Shown here piece after piece: positions 18,575-28,553 of a stretch of 64,000 nucleotides of DNA (position 1 is the stretch's first letter; the number at the start of each line of letters is the position of its first letter). The DNA comes from Acetobacter aceti. Lineage in GTDB: Bacteria > Pseudomonadota > Alphaproteobacteria > Acetobacterales > Acetobacteraceae. The stretch spans positions 2,170,001 through 2,234,000 of the forward strand of contig NZ_CP014692.1 in NCBI RefSeq assembly GCF_002005445.1, given 5' to 3'. A model generated the notes under the pieces. The model worked only from the letters and a program-made list of their open reading frames with translations, searched no databases and had not been told where the DNA came from. A program made the position numbers and the translations under genes.

Positions 18575-21276
18575 GCTGGAACCAGTTCCATCTCGAAGCA
18601 CTCGACCACATCTTTCTCACGCAGATCGTTGTAACCTGCGAAGGAAAGACCACACTCGTAGCCACGGGCGACTTCCTTGACGTCGTCCTTGAAGCGCTTG
18701 AGCTGGCTGAGATCACCTTCGTGAATGACCACACCCTCACGGAGCAGGCGCACACCGCAACCACGTTTGACAACGCCTTCGGTGACGTAGCAGCCCGCCA
18801 CCTTGCCGACCTTGGTGATATTGAAGACCTGGCGGATTTCGGCGTAGCCAAGGAACTTCTCGCGATGCTTCGGAGCAACCTTACCCTTCACCAACTGCTC
18901 GATATCGTCAGCAACCTGATAGATGATCGAGTAGTAGCGAATATCCACGCCATCACGCTGGGCCATCTCACGAGCCTGCGACGTCGCACGCACATTGAAG
19001 GCGATGATCACACCATCAGAGGCTTTGGCAAGCTGCACATCACTCTCTGTGATCTGACCGACCGTCGCATTCAGCACGCGAACGTCGACCTCCTCATGAG
19101 CAAGCTTTTCGACAGTAGCCTTGATCGCCTCGGCAGAACCCTGCACATCGGCCTTGATGAGAACGGCAACTTCCTTCTGCACACCCGCCTGAATACGGGC
19201 AAGCATCTGGTCAAGCGTTCCACGAGCCGCAGTTTTGCCTGCAGCAGTATGCTCCTTGATCTTCCGCTGACGGAATTCGGAAATCTCGCGAGCGCGATTT
19301 TCGTTATCCACAACAACAAAGGAGGAACCCGCTTCCGGCACACCCGCAAGACCCAGCACTTCCACCGGCATTGACGGGCCAGCATCCGAGATCTGGCGAT
19401 TACGGTCATCAACCAGCGCACGAACGCGTCCCCATTCCGAACCGGCGACAACAATGTCACCCTTACGCAATGTACCTTTCTGGACCAGGACCGTCGCCAC
19501 AGGGCCACGACCACGATCGAGACGACCTTCGATGACAGCGCCTTCAGCGGCACGCTCAGGATTGGCCTTCAGATCAAGGATTTCAGCCTGCAGCAGAATG
19601 GCTTCCTCAAGCTTATCGAGATTTGTCCGCTTGAGAGCTGAGACCTCGATATCCTGAATGTCGCCACCCATGGATTCAACAACAAGCTCATGGCTCAGCA
19701 GATCCTGTCGGACGCGATCAGGGTTCGCACCCGGCTTGTCGATCTTGTTGATCGCCACGATGATCGGAGCGTTGGCGGCCTTGGCATGCTTAATCGCTTC
19801 TGCTGTCTGCGGCATGACGCCATCGTCAGCAGCAACGACCAGCACGACCACGTCGGTGACTGAAGCCCCTCGGGCACGCATGGCCGTAAAAGCCTCATGA
19901 CCCGGAGTGTCAATAAAGGTGATCCTGGCGCCAGACGCCAGATTCACCTGATACGCACCGATATGCTGTGTGATGCCACCGGCTTCGCCTGCCGCCACGT
20001 CAGTGGTCCGCAGGGCATCAAGCAGGGAGGTCTTGCCGTGATCGACATGTCCCATGATCGTTACAACAGGCGGACGCGGCAGGAGATCACCTTCCTCGTC
20101 TTCCACGCCTTCAATGCCGATCTCAACATCGTTTTCAGCAACGCGTCGGACACGATGGCCGAATTCTTCGATAACCAGCTCTGCCGTATCAGCGTCAATC
20201 GACTGGGTGACAGTGGCCATAACACCCATTTTCATGAGCGCCTTGATGACTTCACCCTGACGGGCAGCCATACGATTGGCGAGTTCCTGCACGGTAATGG
20301 TTTCAGGCAGGATCACGTCACGGACAACACGCACCTGATCGGTCCGCAGTCGCTCAAGCTCGGCCTGACGGCGCTCACGCTCACGCTGACGACGAACGGA
20401 AGCGAGTGAACGCGTCTTGTCGTCATCACCTTCGATCGCGGCCTGAACGTCGATCCGACCGGATCGACGACCACCACCATCCTTCTTGACTGCACCAGCA
20501 CCCTTCTTCGGCGGGGGAACAGCCCCTTTGCGAGCAGGAGCGCGGCGATCATCTTCGCCTTCACGACCACCACGCAGACGCAGGGTTTCACCTGCGCCTC
20601 CCGCTGGCGGCGCGGAGGGTGTCGATGGAGCCGGACGGGTCTGCACGAGCGGCTTGCTCGGCATGATCGCACGCTCAGCAAGCGGCCGCAGACGGCCTGG
20701 AGGCGGAGCGAGAGTAACCGTGCCCGGAATTGGCTTGTCCGACACAACCGGACCGCTCTCTTCAACAGGCGGAGCGGCAGACGCCTTAACTGGAGCTTCA
20801 GTGATCTGCTCAGCCGCCTCCTGAGCATCAAGCTCGGCACGCTGCCTGGCTTCCTGCTCTTCGCGAGCCTGTTCCTCAGCAGCACGACGTTCGTCTTCTT
20901 CCCGACGGCGCGCTTCCTCAGCCGCAGAAAGAATCTGAATCTTTTCCTGCTCGATACGCTGAGCTTCCTTGAGAGCCGCTTCCTTGCGCTGCTCTTCAAG
21001 CACTCTCTGACGGACAGCCAGTTCTGCTTCCGTCAAGCCTCTCTTGCCCGGCTGACGTCCCCCACCAGCACCACGTCCACCGGACACACCGGCTTTGGGA
21101 GCACTTGGACCTGGCCTCGCCTTTTTGCGAACCTCGACCTGTACTACCTTCGAGCGACCATGGCTGAAGCTCTGGCGCACAGATCCGGCATCGACCGTGT
21201 GTCCTACTTCAGAACGGCCCGCTGGCCGCAGGGACAGACGTCCCTTACCCTGATCCTGATCGTTGCCTTCGCTCAT
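18571..21276 (-). CDS. infB: Translation initiation factor IF-2
   Basis: This 901-residue translational GTPase places initiator tRNA on the 30S subunit and drives subunit joining. A long charged, low-complexity N-terminal region of Glu/Arg/Ala coiled coil (about residues 60-330) precedes the conserved part. The G domain shows [31 protein letters not shown] and NKIDKPGA, and domains II to IV follow. The ATG at 21276 overlaps the ylxR stop as ATGA, and the 3' end overlaps rbfA. The order rimP-nusA-ylxR-infB-rbfA is the classical operon. Confidence 0.97.
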   Translation of the reverse strand: MSEGNDQDQGKGRLSLRPAGRSEVGHTVDAGSVRQSFSHGRSKVVQVEVRKKARPGPSAPKAGVSGGRGAGGGRQPGKRGLTEAELAVRQRVLEEQRKEAALKEAQRIEQEKIQILSAAEEARRREEDERRAAEEQAREEQEARQRAELDAQEAAEQITEAPVKASAAPPVEESGPVVSDKPIPGTVTLAPPPGRLRPLAERAIMPSKPLVQTRPAPSTPSAPPAGGAGETLRLRGGREGEDDRRAPARKGAVPPPKKGAGAVKKDGGGRRSGRIDVQAAIEGDDDKTRSLASVRRQRERERRQAELERLRTDQVRVVRDVILPETITVQELANRMAARQGEVIKALMKMGVMATVTQSIDADTAELVIEEFGHRVRRVAENDVEIGIEGVEDEEGDLLPRPPVVTIMGHVDHGKTSLLDALRTTDVAAGEAGGITQHIGAYQVNLASGARITFIDTPGHEAFTAMRARGASVTDVVVLVVAADDGVMPQTAEAIKHAKAANAPIIVAINKIDKPGANPDRVRQDLLSHELVVESMGGDIQDIEVSALKRTNLDKLEEAILLQAEILDLKANPERAAEGAVIEGRLDRGRGPVATVLVQKGTLRKGDIVVAGSEWGRVRALVDDRNRQISDAGPSMPVEVLGLAGVPEAGSSFVVVDNENRAREISEFRQRKIKEHTAAGKTAARGTLDQMLARIQAGVQKEVAVLIKADVQGSAEAIKATVEKLAHEEVDVRVLNATVGQITESDVQLAKASDGVIIAFNVRATSQAREMAQRDGVDIRYYSIIYQVADDIEQLVKGKVAPKHREKFLGYAEIRQVFNITKVGKVAGCYVTEGVVKRGCGVRLLREGVVIHEGDLSQLKRFKDDVKEVARGYECGLSFAGYNDLREKDVVECFEMELVPA

Positions 21277-22043
21277 CTATCCGCCTGTTCAACCCGCTCG
21301 CCGGAAACTTCCGGCGTCCGCAGCACCGCCACATCGGCAAGCCCTGCAAAACGTTCACTATCCTGCTTCAACCGGTCAGCTAATGCGCCAGCCCGCAGAG
21401 CCGCGTGCACCGTGTGCTCACGACCAAATACTTTTCCCAGTTGCGCACCATCCAGTGGTTTCACCACAGGAAGAGTGCGCGCGCCAGACAGAAGTCTGAC
21501 ACATTCATCCGGACTTCCATCCGATGCCTGCACGACAAGAGCTGTCGCACCTGCCACGATCCATTCCCGGACCTTGGCGTAACCACTGACCGCCTGACCG
21601 GCCCGACGTGCGAGACCGAGCGTATTCGTCACACGACGAAGAAGCGCTGCCTCAATCAAACCAACCAGATCAGAAGGAATGACAACCTGACATCGTGCGG
21701 CCCGGGCAAAGCCCCCGCGAGTCCGTGCGGTTTCTAGCACATCCCGGCGCGCACTCAACCAGATTCCCCGTCCGGGCAGACGCGCGTCCAGATCAGGCAC
21801 TACAGTTTTATCCGGCGCCACAACAAATCGTATCATGCTGGAAGGCGCCAGACGCTCACGCGTCACAAGACAACGACGCAGAGGACCACGTTCGTCTTCT
21901 TCGCAAACGTCGTTACTGTGGGGGAGATGATTATCCCCCTTCAGCTCCGTTGTGAACCCGCTATCTGCAGTTGTTAATTCAGAAGGGCGCTCATTGGTGG
22001 GTGTCGTGTTCAGAAGACACCTCCTCGACCGGCACTTCCGCAT
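21273..22043 (-). CDS. YlxR (DUF448)/L7Ae-like RNA-binding protein
   Basis: This RNA-binding protein lies between nusA and infB. The N-terminal YlxR domain reads [21 protein letters not shown] split by its loop, then [18 protein letters not shown]. The C-terminal half resembles the L7Ae-like YlxQ family ([19 protein letters not shown], then [14 protein letters not shown]). Such fused forms are common in alphaproteobacteria. The start is unclear: no ATG, GTG or TTG occurs in frame between the nusA stop and the conserved RRCLVTRE. I use the ATG at 22043, 53 bases inside nusA with a short GAGG upstream. A CTG at 21944 is the alternative. The stop overlaps the infB ATG. Confidence 0.78.
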   Translation of the reverse strand: MRKCRSRRCLLNTTPTNERPSELTTADSGFTTELKGDNHLPHSNDVCEEDERGPLRRCLVTRERLAPSSMIRFVVAPDKTVVPDLDARLPGRGIWLSARRDVLETARTRGGFARAARCQVVIPSDLVGLIEAALLRRVTNTLGLARRAGQAVSGYAKVREWIVAGATALVVQASDGSPDECVRLLSGARTLPVVKPLDGAQLGKVFGREHTVHAALRAGALADRLKQDSERFAGLADVAVLRTPEVSGERVEQADR

Positions 22044-23568
22044 CGGCCTCTGCTGGAGCAGCCTCATCCTCGAACCAATGCGCACGGGCCAGCATGATGA
22101 TTTCGTTGGCGGCATCCTCGTCGATCGCTTCCGAACCGAGGATTTCCACCAGCTCATCGCCAGCCAGATCAGCCAGATCATCGAGCGTCTTCACGCCCTT
22201 CTCTCCAAGCGTCACCAGCATCTGATTCGTGAAAGCGTTGAGTTCGACAATTTCATCGGTCACGCCAAGCGCGACACGTTTCTCGTCCAGCTCTTCTTTC
22301 TTGCGGGTCAGATAGGTCTCCGCACGACGCACCAGCTCTTCAACCACCGAGTCGTCAAAACCTTCGATCCCGACAAGCTCGTCCTGATCGGCATAGGCCA
22401 GCTCTTCGATCGTATCGAAACCTTCCGTCACCAGCAGGCCAGCGATCACGTCGTCCACATCCAGCGCCTCTACGAAGAGTGCGGTACGGCGACGGAACTC
22501 TTCCTGACGACGCTCGGATTCTTCCGCCTCGGTGAGGATATCGATATCCCAGCGCGTCAACTGGCTGGCCAGACGCACGTTCTGACCGCGACGACCGATG
22601 GCGAGGCTCAACTGATCGTCAGGCACAACAACCTCGACGCGTCCAGCCTCCTCATCCATCACCACCTTGCTGACTTCAGCCGGAGCCAGAGCATTGACCA
22701 CGAAGGTCGCCGCCTGCGGACTCCAGGGAATGATGTCGATCTTTTCACCCTGCAACTCGGCCACGACAGCCTGCACACGGGAGCCGCGCATACCGACACA
22801 GGCGCCGACGGGATCGATGGACGCATCCCGGGAAATCACCGCCATCTTGGCGCGCGAGCCCGGATCACGGGACACCGCCTTGATCTCGATGATTCCGTCA
22901 TAGATTTCCGGCACTTCCTGCGCGAACAGCTTCGCAAGGAAAGCTGGATGCGTGCGGGAAAGGAAAATCTGCGGACCACGCGGTTCGTCACGCACATCAT
23001 AGATGTAGGCACGAACACGGTCTGAATTACGGAACGTCTCACGCGGGATCAGCTCGTCACGACGCAGAAGCGCCTCGGCAGAGCCGATCTCAACCATGAG
23101 GTTACCGTATTCGGTGCGCTTGACCGTGCCGTTGACGATCTCGCCCACGCGATCCTTGAACTCGTCATACTGACGCTTGCGCTCGTATTCACGCACGCGC
23201 TGGACGATAACCTGTTTGGCCGTCTGCGCGGAAATACGACCAAAGTCGATCGGAGGCAGCGGATCGATCAGATGCTCGCCAAGCTGGATTTCTGGCTTGA
23301 ATTTACGGGCGATGTGAAGGGGAATCTGAGTTTCCTCATTTTCCACGGCCTCGACGGCCTCAGTCCAGCGAGACAGACGCACTTCGCCTGTCCGACGATC
23401 GATCGTCGCGCGAATATCCTTCTCGTGACCATACTTGGCACGACCGGCCTTCTGAATGGCCTGCTCCATCGCCTCGAGAACTTCCTCACGATCGATCAGC
23501 TTCTCACGCGCAACCGCGTCAGCCACCAGAAGCAGCTCGGGACGTGCAACAGAGGTATCCATACTCAT
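21991..23568 (-). CDS. nusA: Transcription termination/antitermination factor NusA
   Basis: This RNA polymerase-associated factor of 525 residues modulates pausing, termination and antitermination. Domains in order are the N-terminal polymerase-binding domain, S1 (about residues 135-200), KH1/KH2 (KVVMDEEAGRVEVVVPDDQL, then LAIGRRGQNVRLASQLTRWD) and C-terminal acidic helix-hairpin-helix repeats (DEELVGIEGFDDS-type and KTLDDLADLAGDELVEILG). I choose the ATG at 23568, with GGAG five bases upstream, over the adjacent GTG. An in-frame ATG at 23562 is also possible. Confidence 0.95.
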   Translation of the reverse strand: MSMDTSVARPELLLVADAVAREKLIDREEVLEAMEQAIQKAGRAKYGHEKDIRATIDRRTGEVRLSRWTEAVEAVENEETQIPLHIARKFKPEIQLGEHLIDPLPPIDFGRISAQTAKQVIVQRVREYERKRQYDEFKDRVGEIVNGTVKRTEYGNLMVEIGSAEALLRRDELIPRETFRNSDRVRAYIYDVRDEPRGPQIFLSRTHPAFLAKLFAQEVPEIYDGIIEIKAVSRDPGSRAKMAVISRDASIDPVGACVGMRGSRVQAVVAELQGEKIDIIPWSPQAATFVVNALAPAEVSKVVMDEEAGRVEVVVPDDQLSLAIGRRGQNVRLASQLTRWDIDILTEAEESERRQEEFRRRTALFVEALDVDDVIAGLLVTEGFDTIEELAYADQDELVGIEGFDDSVVEELVRRAETYLTRKKEELDEKRVALGVTDEIVELNAFTNQMLVTLGEKGVKTLDDLADLAGDELVEILGSEAIDEDAANEIIMLARAHWFEDEAAPAEADAEVPVEEVSSEHDTHQ

Positions 23569-23711
23569 CACAACTCCACGACAGACCAGACGCCAACGTC
23601 ACACGACATCAGCCCAATCCCGCAAGCCGAAATCCACCCGAAGACAAGGCTTCAGACAATCTCAGGTCTGCATATGATATCACAGGCTGGGTTTTACCAC
23701 CCCTGACCGCC

Positions 23712-24296
23712 TCAATGACGGGTTTTAGACTTCTTTTTTTCGACCGGAGCGTCTTCCGCCCCTTCCTCATCCTGCACGCCAGGCTTCATCATCGCCTGTG
23801 TGGCAGCGATCAAGGCGTCCGTCAGGACAAGTCTGGCCTTCTTCTGCTCCCGAAATGGCAGAACAACTTCCTCGCCATCATCAAGGCGCATCCTGCCGCC
23901 CTCTTCCGAGGCTCCCAGCACGATACCGGAGAAGCGCCGACGACCGTTAACGGGAATCAGCATCTCCGCCTTCGCCAGATGCCCGGCAAAACGCTCCCAG
24001 TCTTTCGGACGTGTGAGTGGACGATCGATCCCGGCAGAGGACACTTCCAGCGTCCAGTTACCGGGAATGGGATCTTCCACGTCCATGACTGCGCCTACCG
24101 CGTGGCTGATCTGCTCACAGTCTTCCACCGTGATCAGTGTGCCATCAGCGCGGTCGGCCATGATCTGCACCGTTGGCACTTCGCGCCCCAACACCGACAC
24201 CCGAACGATCTCGAACCCGAGATCCTCCACAGCGGGTGTGATGAGCGCGGCAATCCGCCCTTCAAGGCCAACATGAGTCGAATGGTCTTCGTCCAC
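23712..24296 (-). CDS. rimP: Ribosome maturation factor RimP
   Basis: This 30S maturation factor of about 195 residues is the first gene of the nusA operon. It shows the family's alpha/beta N-terminal domain ([20 protein letters not shown]) and the central [20 protein letters not shown]. An SH3-like C-terminal domain follows, with a Lys-rich tail. No ATG is available upstream of the conserved region. The GTG at 24296, giving [13 protein letters not shown], best matches the usual N-terminus, and GTG codons at 24323 and 24371 would add non-conserved residues. It diverges from the uncharacterised membrane gene at 24503. Confidence 0.9.
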   Translation of the reverse strand: MDEDHSTHVGLEGRIAALITPAVEDLGFEIVRVSVLGREVPTVQIMADRADGTLITVEDCEQISHAVGAVMDVEDPIPGNWTLEVSSAGIDRPLTRPKDWERFAGHLAKAEMLIPVNGRRRFSGIVLGASEEGGRMRLDDGEEVVLPFREQKKARLVLTDALIAATQAMMKPGVQDEEGAEDAPVEKKKSKTRH

Positions 24297-24502
24297 AACA
24301 AAAAAGGCGACCGAGCCGGCCACCCCCCAAAAAGAGCAGAAATGAAAGGAATGAGCTTTGGTGTAAGTCACTGACCGAAAAATCGCAAGATGAAATTCAT
24401 TCTCCCTGCACAGGCAGGATTATTTCGATTCATAAAGGTTTGTATCTTTTTCGTTTGCCCCTTGCATCGGTGCAACACCCCATGTCTTAGATAGAACCAC
24501 AA

Positions 24503-25111
24503 ATGACGGAAAACTCCCCCTACACCCCTCAGCGACAGCCAGAAAAAGATCCTGAGAATCGTGGTTCTGGCCTGATGATCGCGGCGATAGCTGCGCTGAT
24601 GGTTGTGGCTGGCGGGGCGTCGTGGATGGCGAACGGGGGTGGAGCGAAGAATGACCAGGATACCAAGCCTCCCCTCGCCTCGCCGCAGAACATACAGAAC
24701 GACACGGCGCACGGACGATTTTCAGTCGCGGGTGAGTTCGCGTACATCTCACCTGAAAATGCGCCAGAAGCCCTGCGGCGTGCGGGATATTCGGAAGCAG
24801 AGCAATCCACTATCCTTGCAGGCATCAAACGCCGTGATTACCGGCTGGCTGTCATGCCGGTCTTTGATGCGGGCGGAACGGGAGGCACAATCGCCATTTC
24901 TTCCGGCCCGGTGAGGCGGATCGTGCACCTCACGCCAACACCCCAGCCTATTGTTCTTCCCATCACGATTGTCGGGGAGGTCTCGGTCTCCGCGATTTCA
25001 CCCGCCGGTCCGACCGGAATCACGACAGGGGCCGTTACAGTTCTGGGCCCCGAAGCCCTCCCTTCCCTTCAGCAGGGCGACAATCTCCTTCTGACAGTCA
25101 TCGTTCAATGA
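24503..25111 (+). CDS. Uncharacterised single-pass membrane protein, first gene of an AAA+ cassette
   Basis: I do not recognise a family. The 202-residue protein has a short charged cytoplasmic N-terminus, one membrane helix at about residues 24-43 (GLMIAAIAALMVVAGGASWM) and an extracytoplasmic remainder. The remainder contains a helical segment (PENAPEALRRAGYSEAEQST) and then a beta-rich region with repeated Ile/Val/Thr strands. It therefore resembles a type II anchored periplasmic protein. Its stop codon overlaps the ATG of a 23-codon micro-ORF that leads directly into the AAA+ gene, so the genes look translationally coupled. Its function is unknown, but it probably acts with the ATPase. 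Confidence 0.75.
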   Translation: MTENSPYTPQRQPEKDPENRGSGLMIAAIAALMVVAGGASWMANGGGAKNDQDTKPPLASPQNIQNDTAHGRFSVAGEFAYISPENAPEALRRAGYSEAEQSTILAGIKRRDYRLAVMPVFDAGGTGGTIAISSGPVRRIVHLTPTPQPIVLPITIVGEVSVSAISPAGPTGITTGAVTVLGPEALPSLQQGDNLLLTVIVQ

Positions 25112-25179
25112 GAAATCGCTTCGTGATGGATCGCTTTATGGATCGCTTTCGCCCGCATTTCCGGAGAATTGTCCCATGA
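25108..25179 (+). CDS. Candidate 23-residue coupled micro-ORF
   Basis: This tiny frame fills the gap exactly. Its ATG overlaps the upstream stop as ATGA, and its TGA overlaps the ATG of the AAA+ gene as ATGA. The peptide is very Arg/Phe-rich and contains a repeated MDRF unit encoded by a short tandem DNA repeat (GGATCGCTTTAT-type). It may be a real microprotein or simply a coupling device that carries ribosomes from one gene to the next. A CCGGAGAA site near its end also serves the ATPase gene. Confidence 0.4.
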   Translation: MRNRFVMDRFMDRFRPHFRRIVP

Positions 25180-26447
25180 AGGGTCTGCTTCCCATGCTCA
25201 ACCGGTTCATGCCGGTCATGATGGTGATCTTTCTGGTCCTTGCGAGCATTCAGGCTGCTGTCAGCCTGCATCTTTCACTCGCCACTCTGGATCACTTCAT
25301 GAAATGGTGTGCACCGCTCTGGCCGGTTCTGGCTGGCGCGGGAGCCTTTTTCACACTGGCTGGTCTTGTTTACGAAATAAGCTCGGAAAAGCTGGCCCGG
25401 AAGGGTCTGCTCCGCAGACGGGGATGGATGATGGACGTTCTGGCGCGACTGACCAACAGGAAGGCACTTGAAGAACTGATGGCGCGCGAACAGCGCGACT
25501 CAGCCATCGATGCGGAGGAACTCGCCGCCAATCTGCGAGCCCGGGTCATCGGACAGGATCAGGTGTGCGAGGACATGGCCAACCAGCTTCGCAGACGGCT
25601 CGCCCTCCAGGTTCGCGGCAAACCGGTCGGCATCTTCCTGCTGGCAGGCCCACCCGGCACCGGCAAGACCTATCTGGCCAAGCAGCTGGCGCGTCAGCTC
25701 GACAGGCCGCTCATGCATTTCGACATGACGCAGATGGCCAGCGCCCATGCCGCCACACAACTTTTCGGATCTCCAAAAGGCTATGTCGGCTCGGATACCT
25801 ACGGAAAACTGACAGGCGGCCTCAAGGAGAAGCCGGATTCAGTGGTGCTTCTCGATGAAATCGAAAAGGCCCATCCCGACGTTTTCAAGCAGTTTCTTGT
25901 CGCCTGGAATGACGGCTATGTAACCGAAGCCTCGACGGGAGCCCATGTTTCCGCCACTCAGGCCATCTTTATCCTGACCTCGAACATCGCCACCGAAGCG
26001 CTGACCGATATCGCCAACCGTCTTGGCGATGACCCTGACCGTATGCGCGCCGAGTCGGTGGAAGCACTGCGTCAGGCCGGGTTCGCTCCAGAAGTCCTGA
26101 ACCGGATTGATCGCATCTTTGTGTTCCGTCCTCTCCGCGGGCTGGATATCGCCCGCGTCGCGGCGCTGGAAATCGAAACCATGATCGAGAGCTACGGACT
26201 GGCCATCGAGCCGGGTGGTATCGAGCCTTCGATCCTGTTTGACGTCATGCGGCGTCAGAACCGGCTGGGCGACGGAGCCTCTGCCCGTGATCTTGCCCGA
26301 TCCATTGAGGATATGGTCAGTGAATCCCTGATCGTTGCGCGTCAGCAAGGCGCGAAGATGGTGCGCATCGCTCATACTGATGACGGAGTTACAGCTCAGG
26401 TGGTTACTGAACCTCTCTCTCCAGCACGCCCTCACCTGACAGCCTGA
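25176..26447 (+). CDS. Membrane-anchored AAA+ ATPase, HSP100/Clp D2-like
   Basis: This 423-residue ATPase is anchored by two N-terminal membrane helices (about residues 9-33 and 43-66). Its single AAA+ module resembles the second ring of ClpA/ClpB. Visible are Walker A GPPGTGKT at 158-165, the aromatic pore loop GSPKGYVGSDTYG, Walker [14 protein letters not shown] with Asp227-Glu228, sensor-1 ILTSN, the arginine-finger region EVLNRIDR and a C-terminal small domain. The pore loop implies threading of a protein substrate. No peptidase or ClpP-docking loop is seen. The neighbours are two membrane-anchored proteins of unknown function. It is not a standard FtsH or ClpX. Confidence 0.85.
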   Translation: MKGLLPMLNRFMPVMMVIFLVLASIQAAVSLHLSLATLDHFMKWCAPLWPVLAGAGAFFTLAGLVYEISSEKLARKGLLRRRGWMMDVLARLTNRKALEELMAREQRDSAIDAEELAANLRARVIGQDQVCEDMANQLRRRLALQVRGKPVGIFLLAGPPGTGKTYLAKQLARQLDRPLMHFDMTQMASAHAATQLFGSPKGYVGSDTYGKLTGGLKEKPDSVVLLDEIEKAHPDVFKQFLVAWNDGYVTEASTGAHVSATQAIFILTSNIATEALTDIANRLGDDPDRMRAESVEALRQAGFAPEVLNRIDRIFVFRPLRGLDIARVAALEIETMIESYGLAIEPGGIEPSILFDVMRRQNRLGDGASARDLARSIEDMVSESLIVARQQGAKMVRIAHTDDGVTAQVVTEPLSPARPHLTA

Positions 26448-26456
26448 CGGTATTGT

Positions 26457-27440
26457 ATGTCTGCTTTTTCGCGTCTGTGGCGTCGCGCTCCCTTGTGGCG
26501 ACTGTCTCTCGTCAGCATGGTCGCATTCAGCGGTGTCACCGCCCTGTATCCACCTGACTGGCTCGTCGGCCTCTACCCTCCTCTGGGCAGGTTCGCGCAT
26601 CATCCTGCGGCCACTCCGGACGACGATGCGTCATCGTCCGACAGTTCCCGGAATGAAACGGGGCAGAACAGTCAGGCAGCGGGTGGTGGAGGTCATGGCA
26701 ATGGTTACGGGACGGAACAGGCCTCAGTTCCACCCATCGACGCTCAACTGATCGACCTCATGCCTTTTGCAGGACGCCAGCTTCCGCTACCGGCTGGCAT
26801 ATGGCACCCGGTACTGACCGAAACGACCGGGCCACATGGAGAAATTTCCAGTAATATTCTCGTTCGCACGGATCGAGGCGTTGTAACGGGAGTCATCCTC
26901 GTTCAGGCGACGACAGCCAGCGTGCCGCCTTCAGTGCTGAGCGACCAACCATGCCATGCACGGGATGCCTATTTTCAGCGCACGCTGGCTGCTCCAAAGG
27001 ACGCAGTCCAGTGCATCTCTACAAATGTCAGCCTGACACCGAAGGGCGACATCCGTTCACGAGACGACATCGACTGGGCTTTCGGACGTCTCCAGCTACT
27101 CGGATTTCCAATGCCGCCAGTCTGGGCGCTCGCATCATGGACTTATGCCGTGAATGCGCCGGATGGCGGCAAAAACTTTGAAAACGTGACGATGGCGCTC
27201 AGCCCGGCCGATCCGGGAACAGCCCGCATCTCTACGTCCCTGTCTGACTGGACTCCCGACGGATTGGGGACATCGCCATTCTCCGGACGCTTTATGCAGG
27301 ATGTGAATGGCTGGCTTACCCAATGGGCGCCTGTTCTGCTGCAAGGTTACCAAGGGACCCTGCAACCCTCCCCCGAAAAAATCCGTCCGGCAGCGTCCGA
27401 TCCTGCCTGGCATGGCACGGCAGGCGCTCCACCGACCTGA
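26457..27440 (+). CDS. Uncharacterised membrane-anchored envelope protein, third gene of the AAA+ cassette
   Basis: No family is recognised. The 327-residue protein begins with a positively charged stretch and one hydrophobic segment (LWRLSLVSMVAFSGVTALY). This could be an uncleaved anchor or a signal sequence, and a disordered Asp/Ser/Gly-rich linker follows at about residues 52-95. The rest looks like a folded extracytoplasmic domain of beta strands, with two Cys residues (in DQPCHARD and VQCIST) that could form a disulfide. It starts 9 bases after the ATPase stop, so it is in the same operon. A hairpin overlapping its stop separates it from the convergent lysR gene. Confidence 0.72.
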   Translation: MSAFSRLWRRAPLWRLSLVSMVAFSGVTALYPPDWLVGLYPPLGRFAHHPAATPDDDASSSDSSRNETGQNSQAAGGGGHGNGYGTEQASVPPIDAQLIDLMPFAGRQLPLPAGIWHPVLTETTGPHGEISSNILVRTDRGVVTGVILVQATTASVPPSVLSDQPCHARDAYFQRTLAAPKDAVQCISTNVSLTPKGDIRSRDDIDWAFGRLQLLGFPMPPVWALASWTYAVNAPDGGKNFENVTMALSPADPGTARISTSLSDWTPDGLGTSPFSGRFMQDVNGWLTQWAPVLLQGYQGTLQPSPEKIRPAASDPAWHGTAGAPPT

Positions 27441-27455
27441 GCTTCATCAGGTCGG
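27432..27455. terminator. Hairpin between convergent genes
   Basis: A perfect 9-bp stem (27432-27440 with 27447-27455) closes a 6-base loop that is exactly the intergenic gap. Both stop codons are within the arms. There is no T tract, so termination strength is uncertain. Confidence 0.5.
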
Positions 27456-28346
27456 GCTGAGAACGTCTAAGGAAATCTCGATCAGGAAATCCAGCACCGT
27501 GCGGGTGCGTAACGGAAGTGTCCGTGGTCCGGTATGCACCGCATAAAGTGGCATCGGCGGCACTTTCCACTCAGGGAGAACCTCAACCAGTTCTCCTGCC
27601 GCGACCAGATGACGAACCTGAAATTCCGGCAGAAGTCCGACTCCTACACCCGCCTGAACGGCATGAAGAGCAGCTTCACTGGAATTCGCCCGGAACACCG
27701 CCGCCGGAGCGACAACGCTTTCCTCGCCTTCGGCGTTCAGGAAATGCCAGTCCTGACGCCCACCCCCATACGTGAAGACCACACATGCTTCACCGGTCAG
27801 ATCATGCGGATGCCGCAGCGTAGATCTGGGTGTGAAATGTGTTGAGGAACTGACCAGAGACCGATGGACAGCACCCAGCTTGCGGGCAATCAGGGAGCCT
27901 TCGGCGATCTCGCCAACCCTGATGGCAAGGTCCAGCCCTTCCTCCACGAGATCGCCGAACCCGTCCCGCATGACAAGTTCGACGGAGAGATCCGGGTGTT
28001 TACCCAGAAGATCCTTGATCCGGTTGGTGAGATACAGGCCGAATGCCGTGGTGACACCCAGCCTGACAAGACCGGACACTGACGCCCGCCGACGCCCGAG
28101 CACCGTTTCGGCCGTCTCGAGAATTTCCAGCAATTCATACGCATGAGGCAGAAGACTGCGACCATCTTCCGTCATCATCAGACTGCGGGTCGTGCGTGCG
28201 AACAGCGTTGTGCCGTAATGCGCTTCCAGCAGGGCGATATGACGTGAAATCGTCGGCTGACTGGCTCCCGTTTCGCGGGAAACAGCCGAGAATGAGCCTG
28301 TCGCGGCGACGCGGACAAAGCTGTGAAGAGCAGAAAGAAGATCCAT
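27447..28346 (-). CDS. LysR family transcriptional regulator
   Basis: This 299-residue regulator has the winged-helix N-terminus MDLLSALHSFVRVAATGSFS with ETGASQPTISRHIALLEAHY following. Its effector domain is of the group found in LysR regulators of quinone reductases and efflux genes (GLVRLGVTTAFGLYLTNRI, then EGLDLAIRVGEIAEGSL). It is convergent with the AAA+ cassette and no target is adjacent on its upstream side. An ABC importer operon ends about 200 bases upstream on the same strand. Confidence 0.9.
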   Translation of the reverse strand: MDLLSALHSFVRVAATGSFSAVSRETGASQPTISRHIALLEAHYGTTLFARTTRSLMMTEDGRSLLPHAYELLEILETAETVLGRRRASVSGLVRLGVTTAFGLYLTNRIKDLLGKHPDLSVELVMRDGFGDLVEEGLDLAIRVGEIAEGSLIARKLGAVHRSLVSSSTHFTPRSTLRHPHDLTGEACVVFTYGGGRQDWHFLNAEGEESVVAPAAVFRANSSEAALHAVQAGVGVGLLPEFQVRHLVAAGELVEVLPEWKVPPMPLYAVHTGPRTLPLRTRTVLDFLIEISLDVLSPT

Positions 28347-28515
28347 CGCGCAGTCAGGCTAAAAGTTGCGCGGCAATCATGACCGGATGTTCATTTATGC
28401 ACAATGCGTTGGAGTGAGAGGCCCACATACCAAAAAAGCATTGGCCAAAGTCATGGCCAGAAAACTCGTCCGCTAAATCGGCATTTCAAAAGTATGATTC
28501 GGCCAAATCCAATGA

Positions 28516-28546
28516 GCCGGGTGTGAAAAAATTTCTCACACCCGGC
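28516..28546 (-). terminator. Hairpin downstream of the amino-acid ABC operon
   Basis: A perfect 11-bp stem (28516-28526 with 28536-28546) lies just past the permease stop codon. The loop, not the tail, is T-rich on the minus strand, so it is an atypical terminator or an mRNA-stabilising 3' stem. Confidence 0.55.
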
Positions 28547-28553
28547 AAGCATA

